DNA of 64,000 bases from Limnanthes douglasii subsp. nivea (lineage: Eukaryota > Streptophyta > Magnoliopsida > Brassicales > Limnanthaceae), in NCBI GenBank assembly GCA_036936605.1, contig JAUPFV010000001.1, positions 77,085,910-77,149,909 of the forward strand, written 5' to 3'. Position 1 is the first letter of the stretch, and the number at the start of each line of letters is the position of its first letter. Shown here one piece after another: positions 34,851-47,005 of this stretch. Made by a program: the position numbers and the translations under genes. Under the pieces are notes generated by a model, which saw only the letters and a program-made list of their open reading frames with translations, was not told where the DNA came from and did no database searches.

Positions 34851-35528
34851 GTTTTTCACATGTGGCCGGCTTTCCATGAATTGCTAACCAATAGATAAAA
34901 TAATGTGTAACAATCTCAAATTTATTTCAAACTATGATAGCCTAATTTTTTTTCAAAACTAGTGGTCACACAAACTTATATGTGTGCTTACTTATTGTGA
35001 ATATATTGCTATTCTGGTTTGAAATCTTGTAAAAACATGATCAGTATTGGAGGGAATTGGAACCAGATTAATTGGATTACTAATATCAAGTAGATTATGA
35101 ATGGGCACGACAGAACCATTTACACATGACCATTGCTAATAATATCTAACATCTAAGTTTCCTCGTGTGGTTGGATACTCTTTATAATACTAGTTATAGT
35201 AGTCAACAAGAAAAGTGAGAATTTTTTTACAAATTGATCGAATGTATTTACTATATAACTAACATCTGGAATGCGAAGTTTTTATATTCATTTTAGTTGA
35301 CAAAACATAAATTTAATAAATTTGGAGGGTCCAAACTTTGTGTGCAGCCAGCAGTTTAAATTTTTAATTGTCATAAGTACACTATCATTGTAACAAACAT
35401 TATATATTTACGTATAGCATAAAAAGATTCATACAAAGTAAGTATATCACGATGTAGCATAAAAGGATTCGGTCCTCTCGAATCTGTTTATTATCATAAC
35501 TTTCCATGTTGCAACAGATCTCAACTTA

Positions 35529-35550
35529 TTGCAAAAGAGAAACATACAAA
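35529..35550 (-). promoter_or_regulatory. Conserved 3' UTR block of paralogue 2
   Basis: The plus strand has TTGCAAAAGAGAAACATACA, differing by about one base from the block behind paralogue 1. Confidence 0.45.
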
Positions 35551-35595
35551 GGAGAACATAAACATAACTTTATAGTAGTAGAATCCATACATTAT

Positions 35596-36297
35596 TTAGT
35601 TCGCGCAACACTGTACGCAGCTCCCTTTAAAAAAGAGGCAGCAACGAGTTATGCACCATGAAGTCGGAAACTTCTGATCCCCTATTGGATATTGTGCATC
35701 CGCTGTAAAAATAACAATATATACATAAATTTCTTTAAAAATATGTTTACAAGCTGAATAGTATTGTCTAAAGTCAGATTTTTGTACAAAAATTCCAAAC
35801 TGAAACAAAAATAGATTTTATTTCTCGGAAGTGTCTCAGAATTTTGGGTTCCAACAAGTGATTTTTTTTTGGATCTAACAGATTAGAGAGTCTCGTATAA
35901 TTAGTGTTTGTAACGGTTTCAGATTTGGGTTTCGGGTTAGGTTTGCGGCAGTAGTTTTTTCTACTATATCTGAAGCGACATGACACGAATCGTGGAGTCA
36001 TTTTTACCTGGGCAACACTTGGTACATGTAGAGCTCCTGCATTGGCCGCAACAGCCAGTATGGCATCCACACTTTGTCGGCTTTCCTTTTTTGATTGCGT
36101 CGACTGTATATTAATTACCATAGCAAATTCATCACACACTTGAAATCATATATAACTCAGAAAACAAGAAAAACGCTTTAAGTGTAAGGAAATCATAACT
36201 AACATTGATTCTCATGATTGGATGGCCGGGCGGTGGAAGTTGCAATGCAAAGCGAAAGCAAGAGAGCAAGTGTCACAAAAACCTTGAGACTCACCAT
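35596..36297 (-). CDS. Secreted double-module cysteine-rich peptide, three exons (paralogue 2)
   Basis: Inferred exons: 36204-36297, 36008-36103 and 35596-35702. The introns are 100 and 305 bp, both GT-AG and both phase 1. The 98-residue product begins MVSLKVFVTLALLLSLCIAT (signal peptide, likely cut after Ala23) and exon 1 has the same length (94 nt) as in paralogue 1. Exon 2 encodes CGCHTGCCGQCRSSTCTKCC, eight cysteines. Exon 3 encodes CITRCCLFFKGSCVQCC then AN and a stop, six cysteines spaced exactly as in paralogue 1. Exon 2 is 96 nt, so skipping it keeps the frame and gives a one-module peptide. Reading past the exon 2 donor would give a third form ending SLQI. Function unknown; probably apoplastic signalling or defence. 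Confidence 0.72.
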
Positions 36298-36329
36298 ACT
36301 TGGCTGATGGAATTATGATTTTACTGATT

Positions 36330-36369
36330 GGGTATTCAGCTATTTATGGAGGTCCAGTGGGACATGCTC
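36330..36369 (-). promoter_or_regulatory. Core promoter block of paralogue 2
   Basis: The minus strand has CATAAATA (plus-strand 36341-36348), a TATA box about 44 bp before the ATG. The block aligns with 28270-28311. Confidence 0.5.
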
Positions 36370-36959
36370 AGTTTATAATTGACTTGTTTGATAAAGCTTT
36401 AGCCCGTTGATTGGTTTTCAAAACCTTATCTCTTCGGCGTGTAGTCGTGAAATCGGCCTAACTCATGATGTCGGCCCCTAAGTCCTAACTCATGATGTCG
36501 GTGCTTTTTCTTTTGCAAATATTTTCAAACGTGTGTGTGGATATGTTTTCAGTTTATTGATAGTGTTATAAAGTATAATTATTGCGGCTGTCAGTATTGC
36601 TAGCATAATTTGAACTCTGACATGTTTATTTGTTGTATTAGGCGCATGTCGATTCGTAGGAACCCGCAATTCCATCTGTTAGTATCTTTTATTGAATGGA
36701 TATGGAGAGTACCCCGTTTTCAAATTGTGTAGATTTATTAGTTTTTATTATTAATTTTGGATAAAATACAATTAAATATTTAAATCGAATTTATTTATTA
36801 TTTTTTTCTACAAGAATTTACCACATACGTAGTTGCTCATATTAAAATTGGTTTACAACTATCACTTCTTTTATTTAAAACTGAACAATATACATTTTTG
36901 CATTGTCGACGGCTTAACTATTACATGTTGCGACACATACATACGTCGGGGCTATGTAA
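36370..36959. other. No gene recognised
   Basis: Upstream region of paralogue 2, then AT-rich DNA up to the truncated copia E4. Confidence 0.4.
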
Positions 36960-39284
36960 GACAAATAAATGTTAAAAAGATTAACTCAAATGAATTAGGC
37001 AACGGAAGTATGTGAAGTATCTAATATTGGAAAGCAACATCGGAAAATTATGTAAAAAAAAAAAGTTAGTGACAAACAGAGACATTTAAGTTTGTTCATG
37101 CAGATTTATATGGACCGATATCTCCAACTTCTCATAGTGAAAAAAGGTACATATTCTTGTTGGTAGATAATTATGGTTGTAAAAGCTGAATATATTCTTT
37201 GTCAGAAAATAATGAAGGTTTTTAGTTTTTACAAACTCCAAAAGCTTTGTAAAAAAGAAATCTGTAAAATTTATATGTTAGCTCGGAACAAATAGATGAG
37301 GAGAATTTACTTCAACTAGCTTCAACCAATTTTGCGAAGAAAATGGAATTAGAAGACAACTAACTGCTGCCTACATTCCTTAGCAAATTGGAGTAGGTGA
37401 GAGAAGAAACCGCACAATCATGAACATAGTCAGATGTCTACTCGCAGAAAACAATATGTCAAAAAAACAATTGGGCTGAGGCGGAAAATTGGACGTGTTA
37501 TGTGTTGAACAAAAGTGTGACAATTGTTGTAAGTGATATGGTTCCAGAAGAGTGCTAGAGTGGAATTAAACCAAGTGTGGCCTATTTCAGAATATGGATG
37601 GACATCAGAAAAGAAGTCGTAGAGCACTAATATAGATGCAAGATTATGAAAGTGGAGAAAAGATTTCAGATGAAGAGACTAAAGCGAAAATGACATTGGC
37701 ACTATTTCTGTCTCCTGCTGATTTGATCCATTTTAAAGAAGTTGCAAAGAAACAAACTGAATTAAAGCAATGAAATGTGAAATAAATGCTATTGAGAAAA
37801 ATAACACATGAAAACTTGTAACTCTCCCTACTAATGCATAGAAAATCGGGGCTAAATGGGTTTTCAAGACTAAATTAAATGAAGATGAGGTGGTGGATAA
37901 ACACAAAGCAAAATTTGTTGTGAAATGGTATGAACAAGAAGAAGGCATTGACTATGATAAAGTCTTTGCACCAGTTTCCCGATTGGATACAATCAGAATT
38001 TTATCGGCTATTGCTGCAAACAAAATCTGGAAAGTTTATCAATTATATGTAAACAATTTATTCTTATATGGGAAATTTAAGAAAGTGATGTATGTGGATC
38101 AAGCAAATAGTTTTGTAAAAAAAGGTGACGAAGATAAAATATATCGACTCAAGAAAGATTTGTATGGTTTAAGATTCCCGAGCTTGGTTCTGTCAGATAA
38201 AGAGGTAATTCAAGTAAAAAGGATTCGAAAGAAGTAGTCATGATCACAAGCTATTTTTTAAGAGGGAATGAATGAAGTCTACCCTGGTAAGTCTCTATAT
38301 AGGTGATTTAATTTTAAGTGGAAATGATGTACAATTACTTGAAGAGTTTAAGTTGTCAATGACACGCGAATTTGAGATGACTAATCTTGGTTTGATGAGG
38401 TTATTTCGTGGTGTTGAAATTCATCAAAGCCATAATGGATTCACTTAAAACATAAAAAGTATGCTCATGGAGTGTTGGAAAGGTTTGCCATGACAGACTA
38501 TAATTCAGTACAAAAATCTCATTGTCGCAGGTCCGAAACTTTCAAATGAATTAAGTGGAAAAAACGTTGATGCTACTTTATACAAGAAGTTGGTGGGTTG
38601 TCTAATGTACCTCACAGTTACAAGATCTGACATGATCTATGTTGTATGCTTATTATCTTGGTTCATAGCCAAACTAATGGAGGGATATATGTAGCCAACT
38701 AAGAGAGTTCTACAATATTTAACAGTTTAAATTGAGTTTTGCTTTTTATATAAGAGAGGATCATAAATGAAAGTGAAAGCATACACAGACAATGATTATG
38801 CTAGTGATCTCGATGATAGAAAAAGAACTTCATGTTATATTTTTATGTTCAATGAAGCTGCAATATGTTAGATCTCAAGAAAACAAGAGTTAGTTATTAT
38901 GTCTACAACCGAAGAAGATTACATACATGCACTATATTGTGCTTGTCAATTGGTCTGGCTCAAGGAAATTATGGAACGATTCACATATGAACAATCCGAG
39001 TGTGTGGATCTATTGTTCAATACTTCCTCAAATCAACTCTAGAACAATCAAGTGATGCATATGTGCACCAAGCACATTTATGTAAGACATCATTATCTAC
39101 GAGATCTTACCAATCAAGAAGTTGCGAAGCTGGTTTATTGTGGAACAAAAGAACAGGTTGCATATATCATAACAAAACGAGTGAAATTAAATACGTTTGT
39201 TAAGTCAAAATTTTCACTTGGAGTGCAAGCACTAGAAGATTAAACGGTTTACTTTCCAGACCTTTCCAGTTTAAAGGAGGGATT
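36960..39284 (+). pseudogene. copia E4 pol, 5'-truncated and decayed
   Basis: First unit of a tandem copia array. It starts abruptly inside the pre-integrase segment (aligning with E5 at about 40705). Integrase: LFMQIYMDRY and LVDNYGCKS remnants near 37085-37200. [22 protein letters not shown] near 37845, [20 protein letters not shown], and a damaged catalytic box YIGD in place of YVDD near 38300. RNase H: KKLVGCLMYLTVTRSDMIY near 38590, YTDNDYASDLDDRKRTS, and KHIYVRHHYLRDL to the end SLGVQALED at 39243. The purine tract AAAGGAGGGAT precedes the LTR. Numerous stops. Confidence 0.85.
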
Positions 39285-39385
39285 TGTTAGAATTTCTTTA
39301 ATTATTAATTGATTTAAATATCGTATTCAATAAATTAGATGTTATATAAATTATTATTTTATTCTCTTTACATATTACTCTTTCA
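39285..39385 (+). repeat. Shared copia LTR between E4 and E5
   Basis: 101 bp, TGTTAGAATT to CTTTCA. It serves as the 3' LTR of E4 and the 5' LTR of E5. A mutated primer site TTTGGTATCAAATCC follows (initiator tRNA-Met type). Confidence 0.75.
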
Positions 39386-42300
39386 ATTTGGTATCAAATC
39401 CTTGTCAAAAGGATCTGTTTGACTAAAACAAGAGTGAGAAAAATGTGAAACAAGTGAGGAAAATATGAGAAATTATATATGATTTGAACAATTTCAGTGT
39501 CTTATGTGTGCCCAAATTTGATAGAGATTATGATCATTGAAGTTTACTCATGAGAATATCTTACGTTTAAAAGAGTACTAGTGTGTGATTCAACCAGGTC
39601 ACAAAGAACCTTGAGAAGGTGAAGTGTTAATTGCATTGCAACAAAGATGTTGGATAAATATTGGAAGGCAAATATTTATATGTTTCATTCCATCGAAAAT
39701 ACTATTTTGAAGACCATCACTCAAAAGCATACATCCAAACAACTTTGGGAAGCAATAAAAAACAAGTATCACGGAAATGAAACAGTAAAGCGTGCTCAAC
39801 TTTAGAGGCTTCAAAGATTGTTTGAAACATATGAGATGAGGAGGGATGGGATAATGACGTATAATTTAAGAAGATTCATAGTCAGAACAAATGACATGAG
39901 AAACTATGGAGAAAACCTAAAAGATGTAAAGATTGTTAAGAAAATCTTTCGCACGATGACGAACAATTTCATTTATATTGTATCGTCAATCGAGGATTCA
40001 AAAAACATTGATCAATTGACAATAAATGATCTTTAAAGCGGACAAGTACTAAAAGTTGAGGGTGATCGCAGCTGTGGACAAAGTAATGGAATGAATAATT
40101 TTGGAAAAAGAGGAAGTAATTTCTCGAAATGTAAGGGAAGAGATGGAATAGGATGGACTATTAATAGAGTTCATATTAAATGCTTCAGGTATCACAATCT
40201 ATGAAACCATCAATATCAATGCCCAGATAATGAAAAAAAGCAAACTACATTGAGTTTGATAAACGAGAAAAAGTAATTTTAATGGAACATATAAATATCA
40301 AAGATGTTGAAAATTAAGGGATTTGATTTATCAATTCCAGCAATCATATGACATGTGATAAATTTTGGAATGTGAAGTTTGAAATCAAGGGGATAACCCA
40401 AATATTAACATATATGTTTTTTGTTCCAAAATTGACTAATAATCTATTAAGTGTGGGGAAACTTCAAGAAATGGGTTCAACTATTTTGATTGACCAAAGA
40501 GCATGTAAAATTTACCATCATAGTAGTGTTTTGATTGTGAAATCTAGAATGACAATAAACCGCATGTTTGCTATATTTGTAATTAGAAAATTTGGTCTGA
40601 ATAGATGTATGAAAGTAGAAGAATACGATTCATCTGGTTTATGGAAGAAGAGCTATGGTAATTTGAGAAACACAGACTCTATCAAGACTATGCAAGAAAA
40701 TTAAATGGTAAATGGATTAACTAAAATGAAAGAGGCAACAAAAGTGTGTGAAGTATGCAATAATGGAAAACAACATCGTGAAATCATATAAAAAAGAACT
40801 CAATGACGAGAAACACGGAAATTGAAGCTTGTTCATGTAGACTTATGTGGGCCGATATATCCTCCTTCTCAGAGAGGAAAAAGGTACATATTCTTGTTAG
40901 TAGATGATTATAGTCGCAAAAGCTGGATATATGTTTTGTCAGAATAGAATAAAGCTTCTGTTATTTTAAAAAACTCCAAAAACCCTGTCCAAAAGGAAGT
41001 TAGAAAATTTATATGATGTTTGAGAATGGATAGAGGATGAGAATTTACTTAGCTTCAACCAATTTTGTGAAAAAAATGTAATCAAAAGACAATTAACTGC
41101 TGCATACACTCCTCAACAAAATGAAGTAGCCGAGGGAAGAAATCGTACAATCATGAACATGTTTAGATGTCTACTTGCAGAATAGAGCATGCCAAATAAT
41201 TTTTGAGCTGAGTAAACACAAGGGACGTGTCATGTGTTGAACCAATGTGTGACAAGTGCTGTAAGTGATATGGTTCCATAAAAGTGCTACAATAGAATTA
41301 AACCAAATGTGGTCTATTTCAGAATTTTTGTTGGCATAGGTCATGTGCACATCCCTGAACAACATAAAATAAAGCTAGATTATGGAATCTATAAGTGTGT
41401 TTCACATGGAGTAAGCAAGGAGTGAAAGACATACCAACTTTAAAGAAAATTTTCATTAGTCAAGATTTAAGATTCGAAGAGGAAGATAAGTGAGATTGGA
41501 ATGCTGATGAGGAAAATTATGATGGTAACTTTGAATGGAGAGAATAATAAATTATTGAGATAACAATGATTAAAAGAACAAGGCTGTTAAGGAAGATCTC
41601 ATTGATGAAAATAATATCATAACTTCTCAACCTCAAACACATTAGAAAGGAAGTCGTAGAGCACAAATATCGATGCAAGATTATGAAAATAGAGAAAACA
41701 ATTCAGATAAAGAGGCTGAAGAAAAAATGGCATTGGAACTATTTATATCTCATGTTGATCTGATGCGTTTTAAAAAAGCTACCAAAGATACAAAGTGGAT
41801 CGGAGAAATGAAATGTAAAATAGAAGCCATTGAGAAAAACAACACATGGGAAATTGTAACTCTCTTTCCTAATGCAAAGAAATTAGGGTTAAATAGGTTT
41901 GGAAGACTAAACTAAATGAAGATGGAAAGGTGGATAAATACAAAGCAATATTGACGGTGAAAGGATACGCACAAGAATAAGGCATTGACTATGATGAAGT
42001 CTTTAACCGATTTCCTGATGGGATGCAATCAAAATTTTGTAGGTTGTTAATGCACACAAAATATGAAAAGTTTATTAATTAGATATACAAAGTTCATTCC
42101 TATTTGAGAAATGTAAGGAAATGGTGTATGTGGATTAACCAGAGGGTTTTATAAAGAAAAGGTGAAGAAGATAAATTAGATCGACTGAAGAAAGCTTTGT
42201 ATGGTTTAAAACAAACTCCTCGAGCTTGCTGTTGTTGGATATAGAGGTATTTCAAGCAAGAATGATTTGAATGAAGTATTCATGACCACACACAAATCAT

Positions 42301-43320
42301 GAAAGCGGAAGAAATGAAATATATCATGTTAAGTACTTATGTAGATGATTTAATTTTAACTTAAAATAATAAACAATTACTTGAAGAGTCTATTTTATCA
42401 ATGACCCGGAAGTTGAAGATGACTGATATTGATTTGGTGAGGTTTTTTCTTTGTGCTGAAATAAATCAAAGCCAAAATGGGATTCACTTAAGACAAAAAA
42501 CTTATGCTCCTGACGTATTGGAAATGTTTGACATGGCAGACTATAATACAGTAAAAAAAATCCCTTTGTCCCATGTCCTATACTCTCAAAAGAATGAGCT
42601 TGAATTTTTTTATGCTACTCTATACAAGTAGTTGGTGGGTTGTCTAATGTAACGCACAGTTACAGGACCATACATGATATATTTAGTCTGATTTTTGTCT
42701 CAGTTCATGGACGAACCAATGGAGGGGCATAGCTGAGAGAGTTCAGCGATACTTAAAAGGTACAATGGATTTTGGTATTATTTATAAGAGGGGATCAGAG
42801 ATGAAAGTGAAAACATATATAGACAGTGATAATGATTATGATCTCGATGATAAAAAAAGAACTTCAAGTTATGTTTTTATGTTCAATGAGGCTAAAATAT
42901 TCTAAAGCTCAAGCAAATAAGAGGTAGTTAATCTATCTACAACTGAAGCAAATTACATAGTTGCAACATCTTTTGCTTGTCATTGTGTCTGGATCAAGGA
43001 AATTATGGAACAAATCACATATGAAAAATAGGAGTGTAGGAATCTATTGTGACAACACTTCCTCAATTAAACTCTCGAAGAATCTAGTGATGCATAGGCG
43101 CACCATACATATCGATGTAAGGTAACACTATCTATTGAGATCTTACAAATCAAGAAGTTGTGAAGCCGGTTTATTGTGGACCAAAAGAGCAAGTTACATA
43201 TATCATGACAAAAACAGTGAATTTGGATACATTTGTTAAGTTTCGAATTTCACTTGGAGTGCAAGCATTAGAATATTAAAGTGGTTGCTTTCCAGGCGTA
43301 TCAAGTTGAAGGAAGGGATT
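39386..43320 (+). pseudogene. copia E5 gag-pol, complete order but decayed
   Basis: The only unit with all domains between two LTRs. Gag at 39600-40035: RLFETYEMRRDGIMTYNLRR and KKIFRTMTNNFIYIVSSIED (UBN2-like). A zinc-knuckle trace near 40170. Protease at 40320-40700: SSNHMTCDKFWNVKF and VPKLTNNLLSVGKLQEMGS, with the active-site aspartate region damaged. Integrase at 40820-41370: VHVDLCGPIYPPSQRGKRY and LLVDDYSRKSWIYVLSE. RT at 41660-42640, with the catalytic YVDDLIL intact near 42335. RNase H at 42640-43280, ending SLGVQALEY. The reading frame is broken dozens of times. Confidence 0.85.
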
Positions 43321-43422
43321 TTTTGGAATTATTTTTAGTTATTAATTACTTTAACTATATTATTTAATAAATTAGACGTCATATGAATTATTAATTTATT
43401 CTTTATGCATATTAAAATTTCA
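43321..43422 (+). repeat. copia LTR after E5
   Basis: 102 bp, clearly homologous to 39285-39385, but its first bases are mutated (TTTTGG for TGTTAG). Confidence 0.75.
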
Positions 43423-43550
43423 ATTTGGTATCAAAACGCTATCAAAATGAATATGTTTTAATGAAACAAGAGTGAAGAAAGTGTGAAACAAGAGTGATGA
43501 AATTGTGAGAAATGACATTTCATTCGAAACATTTCAGTGCCATACTACCA
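43423..43550 (+). mobile_element. Start of a third copia unit, truncated
   Basis: After the LTR come a primer-site relic (TTTGGTATCAAAACGC) and a leader that matches the E5 leader at 39386-39520 (GTGAGAAAT, CATTTCAGTG). Homology stops near 43550. Confidence 0.65.
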
Positions 43551-44966
43551 GCGATATCCTAACAACCACGCATTATTCTGCATTGGATAGGCCAATGAGC
43601 AACCCGTTGTAGAACTGATATTCCCGTCTTGTGTTTGGTGAAATACGTGAGAGAAAAATTTAACCCTCGTTTTCTATAAGACGGAACGACCACCTGAGCT
43701 ATACCAAAGTTGAAGAAACATGGAATTCCTTTGATACCATATTCTATGGTTCCGTCGAATTTTTTAACATTGAATCGTTGACCTAAGGTTAGCTGTTGTG
43801 GCTGACATGGTGGTGATTGTAGCTGGTGCATACATGCTGTTAGTGTTATTATCACTATTCCTCCAAAGGTTAGCTTTCTTCTTCATAATCTTTTATGGAA
43901 AATTAAACCTAACTTTGTTACTCTTTATTTTGTATCATACAAAATATATTATGAGGGATGAATACAATCGGGTAAGCTTTAATTGAGCTCTGTTTCAATC
44001 TTCATTGTTAGTAATGAAGGCCTTCATATTTGTTTAGAACATTGCTTTCATGGAGACTTGATTAATTATGGAGTGTTTCCATAACTACTATTGATGAACG
44101 TGTAAGAGTTTTTTGTTAGGTAGATATCCTCTTCCATTCCAGAGTCAATTACTATTTTGGGGAGCCAACATTAGGTCTGGCGGACCCTTTAAAATGAATT
44201 TTGTTGGTGGTATTGAGGTTTTCTGATGATTTGAATTTGCCTTTTTCATTTTTTTGCTCAATGTTTTTTGAACACTTAATATTCTTTTGTTATTTTTGTA
44301 GGGCAAAATTGGAGGCTACCAGTGTATGGAAGTTTACGATAGGGAGTGTCAAATCTTGGTGAGTTCAAGATATTGGTTGTTGAGAGCAAGATTCCTATGT
44401 CAATAATATGTAGTGTTTCCTTTACGTTAGGCTCTATGATCTTAGGTATGAGATTACTTGTTTCAAGTTGGCTGATTGGTTTTGTTGCTAGGTATTTTTC
44501 TAAAGGTAGTAGAGGATGTAGGTTCTTATTTTAGGTTTTGGCTTGTTGTTGTGAGGTTTTGCTCATTTAAAGGTTACTCAAGATTGTGTATTACATAGTC
44601 TTCCATTAAATGTTCCTTTTTGTTGCTATCTGAATTATCTTGATCCTCTTTCTTCACAATTATAATTTTGAGTTTAGGTACTTTTTGTTCCATAGGTTAG
44701 TTAATTTGTTATAGGTATTAGTTGACTCTTTTTTAGTAGATGCTTCTTGATGCACTGTGGTTGTCAAGGTTTTTCTGCATTCTTCATGTTTGTGACCTAA
44801 ATGAGGAAAGTAGGAGAAAAGCTAGGCATATCCCCATATTGGACCCCTGGCTAATAGCCCTCTGTTTGTCCAAAGATGTCCAAAAGTTGTTCACTAGGTT
44901 TTTGGATATGTCTGGCTTAATCAAAGTCGTACAGTAGTTCTACACAACCTAGTTTTCTAAAGGGAC
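43551..44966 (+). other. Possible captured or decayed gene fragment with exon-like pieces
   Basis: A T-rich tract ending TTTTTGTAG at about 44300 is followed by a 57-bp open segment (GKIGGYQCMEVYDRECQIL) and a canonical donor GTGAGT. Another open piece ending CCTCCAAAG with donor GTTAGC lies near 43870, and a 65-codon frame at 44740-44937. No family was recognised and no full gene model could be built. On the minus strand 43559-43855 has FNVKKFDGTIEYGI, faintly like a copia gag start. Confidence 0.25.
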
Positions 44967-45158
44967 TTAAACAACCAATAGATTACCTATAGCCTTTGCC
45001 AGAGAATTGATGATATCTTCATTATACATGTAGGCTGGGATGTTTCGGAATGAGACCAAAACATGTGTTATCGAGGATTCTTTATAAAGGTGAAAGGAGA
45101 AGGCCGTTTTAGTATGTTCACAGTATGATGACGTATGGTCCTTAAATTGTGTCTCCAA
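44967..45158 (-). pseudogene. Possible LINE ORF1 (DUF4283-like) fragment
   Basis: The 63-codon frame reads FHLYKESSITHVLVSFRNIP and YMYNEDIINSLAKAIGNLL. This resembles the plant LINE ORF1 stretch with pattern VWVxFxNLPLxxxxxxxLxxIAxxIGxPL. It is short, with no neighbouring LINE domain, so the call is tentative. Confidence 0.4.
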
Positions 45159-45289
45159 ACTTTTCTTACATCTTACTCGAGTTCGAGTTCGATCATGAGA
45201 TGTCTAGGGTCCCATAGAACAAGGTCATTTTTGCTGGTGAATGCAAAGTTTCCATAGTCCAACCAATATCTACACATTATTTTTAACAC

Positions 45290-47005
45290 CGTAAGCTAAA
45301 TAATAATATATTATTGTATTATTATTATTATTAGTTTGGTCCAATATTTAAATTGATTACATTAATTGGACTTACCACAACATACTTTAATACTCTAAAT
45401 GACAAATGATTAGAAATTATAACTTATGATTTCCTTGAATTATATACTTTAGTTTTGTTCTATATTGTGGGTTTTTACTTGGATGCTAGTTAATCTGAAT
45501 TTTGTGAACTAGGTTAGGGATTGTTTCTAGTGTCGGAGAAAGAAATATAATGACTTTTTGAACTTGGTTAGAAATTATTTCTTTCTTTGATAAACCTTAA
45601 AAAAATATTATTATCGCTTACATATTAGATCGAAAAGAAAGAAGAGAGTCAGAGAGAAACTTATTGTTTTGGATGATGAATTGCTTTTAATTGATTTTTA
45701 AATGAAGGATAAATTGGTTTTTTCAGGTGATCAATAAAATTTATAAGCTTTTAGTTAAAAAATTAAAAGAAAAATGAGATATAACACGAATCTACTAGCT
45801 TCTGTTTAAAGTTGCTTAAAAATTCAAATTTAAATTAAAACATTGTTTTAAATAGAGTGAGTTTGAAGAAAAGTAAAAATATTAAATATGATTTATCATT
45901 TACTATCAAATCATCTATCGTACAATTTTTAAAATTTAAATCTCAAACACCAAATCAATAATAAAAAACCATAAAAAGTAAGAATTTAAAAAGTTGTTGT
46001 ATAATACTTACTATGATTTTTATTCTTTATTATTAAATGACTTATAATTAAGGTAAAATGTAATATAACAATATGATTATTTTCTTTGTCAATAGTCTCA
46101 TTTTACTTTTAAATAGGTTATATGATATTATTTCTTTTTAAATGGTAAATTATTAAAAACTATCCAGATAAAAATCAAATTATCCATAACCACCTAAATT
46201 TTGAAGTTTACTCAGTACTACATGTAACATAAAATCTAACAATACCTTTTAAAACATAATATACCTCTAATTTAGACTAAAAGTAATGAATTTATTAATT
46301 AGAATTTTCTAGTAATTCTAACAATATATTTACTAATTAGATTCACCCACTAAACTTAATTCTCAATAATATTTAATTTTTTCTAGTAATTGATTTATTT
46401 TAATATAAATATTAAAATTAGACTTTATTATTTAACATAACGTCATCATATTTGTTTTGTTCGTCACCAAAAGTTATGGTACATTTTGAATCAACATTCG
46501 AAAGGTATTTGATTATTTTGATAATGAAGATACATATGAAAGCATTGTGATAAATGGTGGTGATGATTAATGATGGTATTGAAAATTAAAAAAAGTTTCA
46601 AGAATATTTTGTTTTTTTAATGTTTTATTTCATATTATTTAAGACATGTGTTAGATTGTTTGTTTTGTTCAAGATTTATGTTTGTTTATGTAAGTAACAT
46701 TTAATTTTTTATTTAGTTATGTTTATTTTGGTTTTAAAAAGTTATATTTTAATTTTTGCTAAATGAAAAAAATAAACTAAAGTTTGAGTTGGGTTCGGGC
46801 CGTGTTGGACGGAGCCGGAGAATCAAAATAATAAAAATAGTATTTGAGGGTTGGGTCCGGTTGACTCACTGATACAAAAGCGTCGGGCTCAGGTTCAAAA
46901 ATATTAAATTTTTAGAGGGATGAACTGGGCTCAGATTCAAATAAAAAAATGTGGGCTCGAGTAGGTCAGTCCAAATCTGATATTTTGTCATCCCTAATCC
47001 GATCT
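45290..47005. other. AT-rich sequence, nothing recognised
   Basis: No frame, LTR or tandem structure is seen. 46790-46960 is less AT-rich but not identifiable. Confidence 0.4.

Noticed and set aside
35774..36139. 121-codon minus-strand frame over exon 2 of peptide paralogue 2
   Set aside because: It reads the cysteine exon in the wrong frame (SRQSVDAILAV in place of the cysteine-rich text) and crosses both splice sites. The spliced model explains the locus better.
43559..43855. 98-codon minus-strand frame with a copia-gag-like phrase
   Set aside because: FNVKKFDGTIEYGI recalls gag, but the next blocks do not follow and no LTR or primer site lies nearby.
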